Source of the DNA: Candidatus Latescibacter sp.
Lineage (GTDB): Bacteria > Latescibacterota > Latescibacteria > Latescibacterales > Latescibacteraceae
Length of the DNA stretch: 44,205 nucleotides
Direction: 5' to 3'
Assembly: GCA_030692375.1 (NCBI GenBank)
Contig: JAUYCD010000017.1
Coordinates: 1 to 44,205, forward strand
Numbering within the stretch: the stretch's first letter is position 1; every line of letters starts with the position of its first letter. Shown piece by piece: positions 26,390 to 35,500 of the stretch. The notes below the pieces were generated by a model. That model searched no databases, was not told the origin of the DNA, and saw only the letters and a program-made list of their open reading frames with translations. The translations under genes were made by a program, and so were the position numbers.

Positions 26390-27886
26390 ATGATGGAACG
26401 GAAGACCATGTACAAAATTTTATCCGTGAAAGCAGCGATGGGGCTGGTATTTCTTTTATGCTGGCCGGGATTTGCGACCGCGCAGCAGGTATTGACGCTT
26501 GAAAAAGCCACTGATATTGCCATGTCCAAAAGCCCCACGATTCAACATTCCAAGATGAGTCTGGAGAGAAGCGAAGAATCGTTGAACATCCAGAAACTGG
26601 CTTTGAAATCCCAATTCAGCTTGAGGATCAACCCTTACGGCCAGACCAACGACCGCTCGTTCGATTCGAGAGATGCGGCCTATTACACGAACTGGAATAA
26701 ATCGTCTTCCGGCTCCTTCAACATTACCCAGCCTCTGAAATGGACAGACGGCACCTTCACGATAAACGACCAGTTGGGCTATCAAAAGGCATACAGCGAC
26801 AGAAGTAATTTAACAACAAGTTATTACAATAATTCCGTCTCTTTCAGCCTCTCACAGCCGCTTTTTACCTATAACCGCACCCTTTTGAGCCTTAAGCAAC
26901 TGGAGCTGAATCTGGAAAACACAAAGCTCGGTTTTGCCTTACAGATGCTTTCACTGGAACAGAATATTGCCACAAACTTCTATAATCTCTACGAAAGTAA
27001 AGCGAGCCTGGATATCGCTGTCGATGAGCTCAAGAACCAGCAAATGAGCTACGAGATCATCAAGGGCAAGGTGGATGCCGGTCTTTCGGCCAATGAGGAG
27101 CTCTACCAGGCGGAATTGAATATGTTATCGAGTACAGCTTCCCTGGAAAACCGTAAGGTATCTCTTTTAAACTCCTATGAAACATTCAAAAGACTCATCG
27201 GGCTTTCCCTCACCGATTCTATTACAGTTGAAGCAAATATTACATTTCAACAGGTGGATGTGAACCTTCAGAAAGCAATCGACAACGCCCTGAAAAACCG
27301 TATGGAACTCCGTCAGCGCGCTATCAGCCTCTCGAACCTCCAGGATGATCTGATACGCACCGCCGCTCAGAACGAGTTCAAGGGGAGCATGAACCTTTCC
27401 CTTGGCGTCAAAGGGATCGATAGTGATTTAACTGATATATATAAAACACCTACGAATACTGTGGTAGCCGGCATTTCGTTCGATATACCCATCTGGGACT
27501 GGGGACAACAAAAGTCGAGGATGAATGTGTCAAAGATCGCCATCAAGGATGCACAACTGTCCGCCGAGGAAGAAAAGACCAATATGGTCATCGCCATCAC
27601 GCAGGCATACCGCAACATGGGCAACCTGGTCAGCCAGATCGAGATTGCCCGTCAGAACCTCCAGTTAGCCCAGCGCACGTATGACATCAACCTGGAGCGT
27701 TACAAATACGGAGATCTTACCAGCATGGACCTGAATCTTTACCAGAGCCAGCTCTCCCAGAAAAGGACAAGCTTAACTGCTTCTCAAATTGATTACAAGC
27801 AGGCCCTGCTCAACCTGAAGATTATCACCCTCTGGGATTTCGAAAAGAACCAGCCAGTGGTGCCCATGCAGACGCTCGAAAAGTAA
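26390..27886 (+). CDS. TolC-family outer membrane channel
   Basis: A 498-residue protein with a signal peptide ending near PGFATAQQ (about residue 31). Two OEP-type halves follow, each rich in long coiled-coil helices: LTLEKATDIAMSKSPTIQ and SLEQNIATNFYNLYESKASL in the first, NALKNRMELRQRAISLSNLQ and QIEIARQNLQLAQRTYDINL in the second. The GDLTSMDLNLYQSQL segment is a typical TolC element. It forms a trimeric tunnel through the outer membrane. It lies 48 bases after the permease and is followed by adaptor and RND genes, so it should be the exit duct for the whole cluster. Confidence 0.93.
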   Translation: MMERKTMYKILSVKAAMGLVFLLCWPGFATAQQVLTLEKATDIAMSKSPTIQHSKMSLERSEESLNIQKLALKSQFSLRINPYGQTNDRSFDSRDAAYYTNWNKSSSGSFNITQPLKWTDGTFTINDQLGYQKAYSDRSNLTTSYYNNSVSFSLSQPLFTYNRTLLSLKQLELNLENTKLGFALQMLSLEQNIATNFYNLYESKASLDIAVDELKNQQMSYEIIKGKVDAGLSANEELYQAELNMLSSTASLENRKVSLLNSYETFKRLIGLSLTDSITVEANITFQQVDVNLQKAIDNALKNRMELRQRAISLSNLQDDLIRTAAQNEFKGSMNLSLGVKGIDSDLTDIYKTPTNTVVAGISFDIPIWDWGQQKSRMNVSKIAIKDAQLSAEEEKTNMVIAITQAYRNMGNLVSQIEIARQNLQLAQRTYDINLERYKYGDLTSMDLNLYQSQLSQKRTSLTASQIDYKQALLNLKIITLWDFEKNQPVVPMQTLEK

Positions 27887-27899
27887 GGAAAGTTAAAAA

Positions 27900-27953
27900 T
27901 AGATGCCGAAACAAGTTCGGCATGACGTCATCCTGAACTTGTTGCCGTATCTA
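27900..27953. repeat. TAGAT-family palindromic repeat, copy 5
   Basis: A short copy, TAGATGCCGAAAC at the left and CCGTATCTA at the right, inside the transport cluster between the TolC and adaptor genes. Confidence 0.8.
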
Positions 27954-28006
27954 TTCAATAAGATGAACCGGAAAAAAGTGTTACAATGCTTACAGTTTTG
28001 TCAATA

Positions 28007-28114
28007 ACCTCACCCGGCCTTCGGCCACCCTCTCCTAATTAGGAGAGGATAATGACAAGTCGCGTAATGAGTTACCTCCTCTCCTGACTAGGAGAGGGGG
28101 ACAAGGGGTGAGGT
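28007..28114. repeat. MITE-like palindrome with ACCTCACCC ends
   Basis: ACCTCACCC at 28007 is matched by GGGGTGAGGT ending at 28114. Inner hairpins are CTCTCCTAATTAGGAGAG and CTCTCCTGACTAGGAGAG. An ATG inside it (28108) would give a false longer start for the adaptor gene. Confidence 0.8.
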
Positions 28115-28221
28115 TTAAAACACCAGAAAATAATGTAAAAATTACTTTTTGCCGGATCTTTTCAATAAAAATACGCAAAGAAATAAATCATACATCATTC
28201 ATATTTCAGAAGGAGCGCAGA

Positions 28222-29271
28222 GTGAGAGCGGAATTAATTCTGGTGATCATCGTTGCCTTTCCCCTGGCATGCAGCCAACCGCAAAGCCAGGCAGATCTTG
28301 ACATCACCGCTCCGGTGAGTGTGGAAGAGATCAAGTACAAACCAATTGAGGAATTCATCACCACCACAGGGACTGTCAATGCCACAAAATTGTACGATTT
28401 GAAGACGGAGCAGGCGGGGTATTTCCGTCTGGCGATCAATCCCGGCACCTCAAGACCTTATATTATCGGTGATCAGGTAAAAAAGGATTCAGTACTCGTT
28501 TACCTCGATAATCCCGAAGTGGAAAACAGTATCAAAATCGATTCGCAGAAGATTGGCCTTGATCTGGCCCTGCGGGAGTATGAAAAGCAGCAGTCCCTCT
28601 TTGAAAAGGGGGGAGTGACCCAGCGTGAGCTCATAACTGCCCAGCGCTCAGCTATGGATGCCAAGTACGGCTATGAAAACTCCCTCATTCAGCTCTCCAG
28701 AATGAAGGTCCATTTTCCGTTCGACGGAGTAATAGTTGACCTGACCTATTACACTCCTGGCATCAAGGTTTCATCGGGCGCAGCGATTGCCTCCATCATG
28801 AATTACAGCAAGCTTAACATGGATATCAGCCTTTCCGCCAAGGAACTGGGCATAATAAAGAAAAACCAGCCGGGGCGGATAACCAATTATACCATTCCCG
28901 ATAAAATTCTAACCGGGAGAATCACCCAGGTTTCTCCGGCTCTCGATCCCACCACCCGGACATTCAAGGCGTCATTGGATATTGACAATCCCAGCCTGAT
29001 CCTGAAACCCGGCATGTTTGTCAAAGTGGACATCATTGTGGCTCACAAGGACAGCGCCATTGTGCTCAACAAGGATATAATCATGACCAGGCGGCAGAAC
29101 AAGAGTGTGTTCGTGGTTGACAGGGGCCTTGCTGTGGAGCGCCCCATTACCATCGGCCTGCAGAATCCTACTAAGGTGGAGGTGGTAAGCGGGCTGAAGG
29201 TGGATGACCGCCTGGTGGTCAAGGGTTTTGAAACCCTGAGAGACCGCGCAAAGGTAAAGATAGTGAAATAG
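28222..29271 (+). CDS. RND efflux periplasmic adaptor lipoprotein
   Basis: A 349-residue membrane-fusion protein with a GTG start at 28222. It is chosen because AGAAGGAG lies 6 bases upstream and because the product then begins with a perfect lipoprotein signal, VIIVAFPLAC, Cys17. An in-frame ATG at 28108 lies inside a repeat and is rejected. Family parts are the lipoyl/hairpin region (QKIGLDLALREYEKQQSLFEKGGVTQRELITAQ), the beta-barrel entry MKVHFPFDGVIVDLTYYTPG, and the C-terminal RITQVSPALDPTTRTFKA. It links an RND pump to the TolC channel from the inner-membrane side. It follows the TolC gene after a gap occupied by two repeats. Confidence 0.93.
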   Translation: MRAELILVIIVAFPLACSQPQSQADLDITAPVSVEEIKYKPIEEFITTTGTVNATKLYDLKTEQAGYFRLAINPGTSRPYIIGDQVKKDSVLVYLDNPEVENSIKIDSQKIGLDLALREYEKQQSLFEKGGVTQRELITAQRSAMDAKYGYENSLIQLSRMKVHFPFDGVIVDLTYYTPGIKVSSGAAIASIMNYSKLNMDISLSAKELGIIKKNQPGRITNYTIPDKILTGRITQVSPALDPTTRTFKASLDIDNPSLILKPGMFVKVDIIVAHKDSAIVLNKDIIMTRRQNKSVFVVDRGLAVERPITIGLQNPTKVEVVSGLKVDDRLVVKGFETLRDRAKVKIVK

Positions 29272-29290
29272 ATTGCGTTTCTTTTCAACA

Positions 29291-29414
29291 TAGATGCCAA
29301 AACGGTTTCATCGTTCCCGCGAAGCGGCAACAAGTTCGGCATGACACATGTCAACATAGATGCCGAAACAAGTTCGGCATGACACATGTCATCCTGAGCT
29401 CGTTTCAGTATCTA
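29291..29414. repeat. TAGAT-family palindromic repeat, tandem copy 6
   Basis: Two units in tandem (29291-29352 and 29357-29414), each starting TAGATGCC. They lie between the adaptor and the first RND pump. Confidence 0.85.
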
Positions 29415-29453
29415 AACACTCATCTCATCATTACCTAGAAGAAGATGTAAACC

Positions 29454-32400
29454 ATGAAAAAATTAGCCCAGTTTGCAGTTGATTATCCGATTACCATTAC
29501 CATGGCTATCCTGGCACTCTCCCTGCTTGGGTACATCTCGTTCAGTAAGCTGGGCATGGACATTTTCCCGGACCTGAACAACCCCAGGATTTTTGTGGAA
29601 TTGAAATCGGGCGAGCGCCCCCCTGAAGAGATGGAACGTCAGTTTGTCCAGTCGATTGAATCGCAGGCCATTCGGCAGAAAGGTGTTGTCCAGGTATCCT
29701 CGGTATCACGGGTAGGTTCGGCTCAGGTTACCGTGGAATACTCCTGGAATTCCAACATGGATGAGTCGTTCCTGGACCTCCAGAAGACCCTGAAAAATTT
29801 ATCCGCGAACCAGCAGATCGATGAACTGAATATTACCCAGCATGACCCGAACGCTTCGCCTATCATTCTTCTCGGTTTTTATCACCCCGAGATCACTGAT
29901 ATGGACGAGCTGCGGAGGGTGGCGGAAAATTTTATTCAGAACGAGCTGGTTCGTCAGCAGGGTATTGCAGAAGTCAAACTTTTGGGGAAAGAGGAAAAGG
30001 AGGTAATTATTGAAACGGATGATTACCTCATGAAAGCATACGGACTTACTCCCAGCACCATAGCATCGAGAATTACGAACAATAATCGAAACGTGTCCGG
30101 CGGTTCCATAACCGAATCGGGGAGAAAGTATGTCATCAAGGGTGTGAGCGAGCTCGATTCGATCGATGACATCGGTCGTATCATTGTCGCTGAAAAGCAG
30201 CAGACTGCGGATACATCCGCTCAGGGATCGTCTGGCGCAGGTTCGGCGACTGTATCTGTTCCGGTCTTCCTGAAGGATGTTGCCACCATCAAGTTCCAGA
30301 ACAAGAAGCCTGACAACATCGTCCGGGTGAACGGTGTCCGCTGCATGGGCATCGCCGTCTACAAGGAAACGAAGTATAACACTATCAAAGCTGTTACCGA
30401 ATTTCAACACGCCCTTGTGGACTTGCGGAAAGCCCTGCCCGGTTATCAACTGACAATAATCCAGAACCAGGGTGATTTTGTTACCCAGGCGGTCAACGAG
30501 GTGCAGTCGGCGGCACTGGTAGGCATTCTGCTCTCGGTGCTGGTGCTTTTTATTTTCCTCAGGAGATTCGGCACCACCGCCATCATCAGTTTGGCCATCC
30601 CCATTTCCATAATCGCCACGTTCAATCTGATGTATTTCGATAACCTGACCATGAACATCATGACCCTCGGCGGTCTGGCGCTCGGGGCGGGCATGCTGGT
30701 GGACAACGCCATAATCGTGATGGAGAATATCTTCCGCAACATGGAAAACGGGATGCCGATCAAGGAGGCGGCGGTTGTCGGCACAGCCCAGGTGGGCGGC
30801 GCCATCAATGCCTCCACCATCACCACCGTTGTGGTTTTCCTCCCCATCGTGTATCTCCATGGGTCCGCGGGCGAACTGTTCAAGGACCAGGCGTTGACTG
30901 TATCGTTTTCACTTCTCTGTTCGCTGGCAGTGGCTATATTTGTGGTTCCCATGCTCGCCGCCCAATTTCTCAAAAGTGTGCCGCCAGGGACTAAACTGAC
31001 CTCCATCCGGTTCCTGAGATACCGTAATTTCCTCTCGCATCTTTTAGACCATCGGTGGCTGGTGATCGGGGTAACCTCAGCAATAGTTGCCGCTTCGTTC
31101 AGCCTCATCCCGGTCATCGGGAGTGAATTCATGCCCAAGCCTGAAGCGCGTGATTTTTCCATAGACATCAAGCTCCCCGAAGGAACCGAGATCAACCGTA
31201 CCGCCGACGCGGTCGAGACAATCGAAAGCGTCGTCCGCCAGACTCTCGGAGACAATATCGTGTCCATGTTCAGCGTAGCAGGCCCTTCGGAGGAAATCGG
31301 CACAAGCTCCACTTCGGTTTTTCAGGATGAAAATACCGCCACTCTCAAGTTCAGTATCAAAAAAGAGTCGAAATTGCGCACTGAATATGTGGTGTCGCAA
31401 CTGACCACGGAATTAAAAAAGCTGCCCGATGTGGAAGTAAAAGTGGCGCATGAGCAGACCGCTCTCGATGTGACTCTGGGGACGGAGTCTGCGCCAATGG
31501 CAATTGAAATACAGGGGGATGACCTCGATATCATTCAGAACCTTACCGAACAGGCGAAAGAGAAAGTCTCGGCAATCCCTGACCTCTTTAATATTACGAC
31601 CAGCTTCGACGAAGGCCGGCCGGAGATCGACTTGAAGATAGACCGGGTACGGGCCGGGGTGTTGAATGTTGGTATAGACAACCTCACCGCACGGCTAAAA
31701 GAGCGTCTCGCCGGAACCACGGCGGGCCAGTGGGAAAACGGAGGCGAGCTGCGTGATATCACGATCGAACTCCCCAAGGTCGGGATAAACGATCTTGAGG
31801 GCATCGTGATCAAGAACGGAAACCAGGATGTGTCGGTAAATGAGGTTGCCCGAGTCATAATCGGCCAGGCGCCAAAGGAAATCAACCGTAAGAACCAGGT
31901 GCGAATAGGGATGGTGACCGCACATTTGAAAAATGTCCGGCCTCTCAATCAGGTAGTGGCGGATATCCGCACCAAAATGAGCGGGATCAGCTTTCCTCAG
32001 GATTATAAATATGCAGTAACCGGCGAGGAACAGATGCGGCGTGATGCATTCCAGAACCTGAAATTTGCTTTCCTCTTGTCCCTGGTACTCATGTACATGG
32101 TGCTGGCCGCGCAGTTTGAATCATTGATTCACCCATTCACCATTCTTTTCTCCATTCCTACAGCGGTGGTCGGAACGATACTTGCCTTTTTCCTTTTGGG
32201 GAAATCCTTTAACATCATGGCTTACATAGGACTGATCATGCTGGTGGGTATTGCGGTGAATGATTCCATTATTTTGGTGGATTGCATCAACCAGGTTCGA
32301 AAAGAAGGCGCTTCTCTCCGTGAGGCAATCCTGGAAGCCGGCATGCGCCGTATCCGGCCTATCATCATGACCAGTCTCACCGCAATCCTCGGCATGCTGC

Positions 32401-32555
32401 CACTCTGCATCGACATCGGCGAGGGCGCCGCTCTGCGCTCGCCTTTGGCGATTGCCGTGGTAGGCGGGCTGTTCACCTCCACGATACTTACTCTTATTGT
32501 GATACCTTGTGTATACTATGTGCTTGACAGTTTAACGGTGAGAAATAAAACATGA
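29454..32555 (+). CDS. RND efflux pump, first
   Basis: A 1033-residue RND permease of the HAE1/MdtC-like class with twelve membrane segments and two large periplasmic loops. The N-terminus is FAVDYPITITMAILALSLLG, TM4 carries GMLVDNAIIVMEN (Asp417, then Asn418), TM10 has VGIAVNDSIILVD (Asn936-Asp937), and RIRPIIMTSLTAILGMLP follows. The AcrB Lys940 position is therefore not Lys; this is usual for the VNN/VND subclass. It exports small molecules using the proton gradient together with the adaptor and TolC-like channel upstream. Its stop overlaps the start of the second, fused RND gene (ATGA, 32552-32555), so the two are probably made as a pair, perhaps as a hetero-oligomer like MdtB/MdtC. Confidence 0.94.
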   Translation: MKKLAQFAVDYPITITMAILALSLLGYISFSKLGMDIFPDLNNPRIFVELKSGERPPEEMERQFVQSIESQAIRQKGVVQVSSVSRVGSAQVTVEYSWNSNMDESFLDLQKTLKNLSANQQIDELNITQHDPNASPIILLGFYHPEITDMDELRRVAENFIQNELVRQQGIAEVKLLGKEEKEVIIETDDYLMKAYGLTPSTIASRITNNNRNVSGGSITESGRKYVIKGVSELDSIDDIGRIIVAEKQQTADTSAQGSSGAGSATVSVPVFLKDVATIKFQNKKPDNIVRVNGVRCMGIAVYKETKYNTIKAVTEFQHALVDLRKALPGYQLTIIQNQGDFVTQAVNEVQSAALVGILLSVLVLFIFLRRFGTTAIISLAIPISIIATFNLMYFDNLTMNIMTLGGLALGAGMLVDNAIIVMENIFRNMENGMPIKEAAVVGTAQVGGAINASTITTVVVFLPIVYLHGSAGELFKDQALTVSFSLLCSLAVAIFVVPMLAAQFLKSVPPGTKLTSIRFLRYRNFLSHLLDHRWLVIGVTSAIVAASFSLIPVIGSEFMPKPEARDFSIDIKLPEGTEINRTADAVETIESVVRQTLGDNIVSMFSVAGPSEEIGTSSTSVFQDENTATLKFSIKKESKLRTEYVVSQLTTELKKLPDVEVKVAHEQTALDVTLGTESAPMAIEIQGDDLDIIQNLTEQAKEKVSAIPDLFNITTSFDEGRPEIDLKIDRVRAGVLNVGIDNLTARLKERLAGTTAGQWENGGELRDITIELPKVGINDLEGIVIKNGNQDVSVNEVARVIIGQAPKEINRKNQVRIGMVTAHLKNVRPLNQVVADIRTKMSGISFPQDYKYAVTGEEQMRRDAFQNLKFAFLLSLVLMYMVLAAQFESLIHPFTILFSIPTAVVGTILAFFLLGKSFNIMAYIGLIMLVGIAVNDSIILVDCINQVRKEGASLREAILEAGMRRIRPIIMTSLTAILGMLPLCIDIGEGAALRSPLAIAVVGGLFTSTILTLIVIPCVYYVLDSLTVRNKT

Positions 32556-35500
32556 ACGTAATTCAATGGATCATAAACCGCAAGGTTTTTGTCAGTATGT
32601 TTTTCATCGGAATAACCATGCTGGGTTATTTTTCCTACCGCCAGCTGCCGTTGGAGATCATACCTGCTTCAGAACTCCCCTACCTGATCATCTCTGTATC
32701 GGGCAGGACCGAAATGGATCCCGACTATATCGAGAAACAGGCGGTGATTCCTAAGGAAGGCGCTGCGAGCACTCTGTCAGGCATCAACTATATTGAAACC
32801 ACAATCAGTCTGAACAGCGCGCGGATAACTGTATCGTATAACGCCGATGTAAAAATCAAGTATGCGTATTTGAAGCTGGAGGAATCGGTAGCGGCTCTGA
32901 AAACAGCCCTTGCAGGTGAATTCACTATCAATGTACAAAAGGTAGATACGCAAAGCATGTCCAATACTTTCATGGGTCTTCAGGTCCGCGGAGGAGGCGG
33001 CAAGGAACGGCTCCGCGCCGTCATCGACCAGAAGATTCAGAAGGAGCTGGAAGCGATCAACGGCATTGCCCTGGTAAATATCTCCGGCGGAAGCCTGAAA
33101 TCGGTTCAGATCACCCTCAATGAGCAGGCCTGCAAAGCCTACAATGTGACATCCGGGAGAATCCGTCAGGCCATCACGCAGAACAGCCAGAGTAAAACCT
33201 ACCTGGGCTATGCCTATACCCATGATAAAAAATACGTGGTTAACCTGGTTACCGACTATACGGATGTTAGCGATCTGGAAAACATCGTGGTGAACACGAA
33301 CGGCCCCATCCTTCTGAAAGATGTGGCGGATGTTACCTTCGGGGCACAGGAAGAGACTTCCATCAGCCGGGTCAACGGCAAGGATTCAATCACCATCCAG
33401 CTCGTCCGTGATTCCCAGGCGAACCTGATCGATCTGTCTCACACTACCCGCGGGATTATCAACCGTCTCAACACCCAGCTTGCTCCGCAGGATGTGCAGA
33501 TCGTCGTTCAGACCGACTCCGCCGATGAAATGGAAAAGAATCTCAATCTCATCATCGAGCTGGCTCTTGTTGGCGGAATGATGGCCATTGTCATCCTCTG
33601 GTTGTTTCTCCGGAACTTTAAGCTGGTGGCTATCATCGCCCTGGCTATTCCCATATCCATTTTCACCGCCTTCAATTTCTTCTATGCCTTCGGGATAACC
33701 ATCAACAGCCTGACCCTGGTAGGAATCGCACTGGCAGTGGGAATGCTTCTCGACAACGGGGTGGTCGTGCTGGAGAATATCATGCGTCTCCTTGCCGCGC
33801 ACCGTGACCGAACCACCGCGGTGCTTCAGGGAACAACGGAGGTATGGCGCGCTATTGTTGCGTCGACGTTCACCACCATCGTGGTATTCATGCCCTTTAT
33901 TTTTTCTTCCGATGCAGCGATCAGACTGATTGGAAAGCAAACGGGAGTGTCGATTGTTTCAACGCTTCTCGTTTCACTCCTCGTGGCGATTTTCCTAATC
34001 CCGGCGATCACTCATTTTACCCTCCAGCGGGAGAAGGATACCCAAAAGCTGATTTTCAACAAGGTCTCCCATAAGAACCGTCTCGTCCAGATATATAAAC
34101 TCCTCCTGAAATCCGCCATGCGTTTTCCGGCGAGAACCATTTTCGGGGCGGTTACCGTTTTTCTCCTGAGCGTGCTCATCTGCTTCACCCTGAGCCTGAA
34201 TGTATCCCGTGAGGTTGAGCTGAAGCAGTTCACCCTGTACCTCACCGCACCGAAAGGCTCAACCCTCGTTATGACCGACCAGTTGACCCAGAATCTGGAA
34301 ACAAGGCTTGTGGATATCGAAGAGATACAGGACCGCATCGCCAATGTGGTCGAGGAAGAATCGACGATCTCGGTCATATTGAAAGACAATTACTCGAAAA
34401 TCAAAAAACGTTCCATAGTCGATATCAAGGCTGATATCCAGAACCGGATCAATCAGTTCCCCGCATCGGAGGTAAGTCTCTCCGAGCCTCAGGCAAGCAG
34501 CCGTTACGGCGGGGGAAGTTCTAGGTCCTCCGGACCCTCACTGGAAAAGTATCTTGGAATAGGCACCCCATCTGAAAGAATCCTGGTCAAAGGGAATGAT
34601 TTTTACATGATGCGGGCGGTCGCCGAGGATATCAGGTACCAGCTCGATAACCTGGATTCGGTGCAGTCGGTGTCGTTCAATGTGGATGACAACCGTCCGG
34701 AAGTCCACCTCCATTTTGACCGGGGGCTCATGAGCAAAGAGAACATCACTCCCTCGAATATCGCCAGCGAAGTGGCATCCATGAACAGGCAGGTCAGCTC
34801 GTCGATGAAATTCAAGCAGGGAGTGGAAGAATACAACATCGATATCAAGAACGAACCGGAAGACCCTTCGGATCCGACCAAAAAGCCTGCTGATAAAAAC
34901 GCCGACGACCTTCGGGCGCTCCTTATCCCAACTCAGTCCGGAGCTTTATATACTCTGGATCAGTTGAGCCGGATTGTGTTCGGGCAGGGACGAGCCGGAA
35001 TCAAGCGGCTGAACCAGGAAAAACAGATACAAATCACATATCGTTTCAACTCCGATGTGAATGAATCCAAACCCTATCTGGAAACTTCCCGGGGCGATGT
35101 GGATGAAGTCATCGCCAGCCTTACCCTTCCTCCGGGAGTGGCAGTGGAAGCAGTCCACACCGAGACGGATTTCAGCGAATTTTACTTCCTCATCGGAGCG
35201 GCGTTCTTTCTTATCTATATGCTCTTGGCTTCGGTGTTCGAATCGTTCACCGCTCCGGTGGTCATGATGTTCACCATACCGCTGGCGGCAATAGGCGCAC
35301 TCTGGGCGCTTATCCTCACCAACAACTCGATTCTCAACGCCAACTCCCTGATCGGATTTCTCATTCTCCTGGGGGTGGTGGTCAATAACGGCATTCTGCT
35401 GATCGATTACACCCGTATTCTCCGAAGGCGCGGGTTCACCCGCTCACGGGCGATCATGATGGCGGGTCAGGCGCGGGTGCGTCCGATTCTCATCACTGCG

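Noticed and set aside
28108-28221. Longer start (ATG) for the RND adaptor
   Set aside because: It lies inside a palindromic repeat, has no ribosome site, and would hide a perfect lipoprotein signal that begins at the GTG at 28222.
29799-31312. Long minus-strand ORFs under the first RND gene
   Set aside because: They mirror the codon pattern of the RND gene and are rich in His/Arg/Asp; shadow frames.
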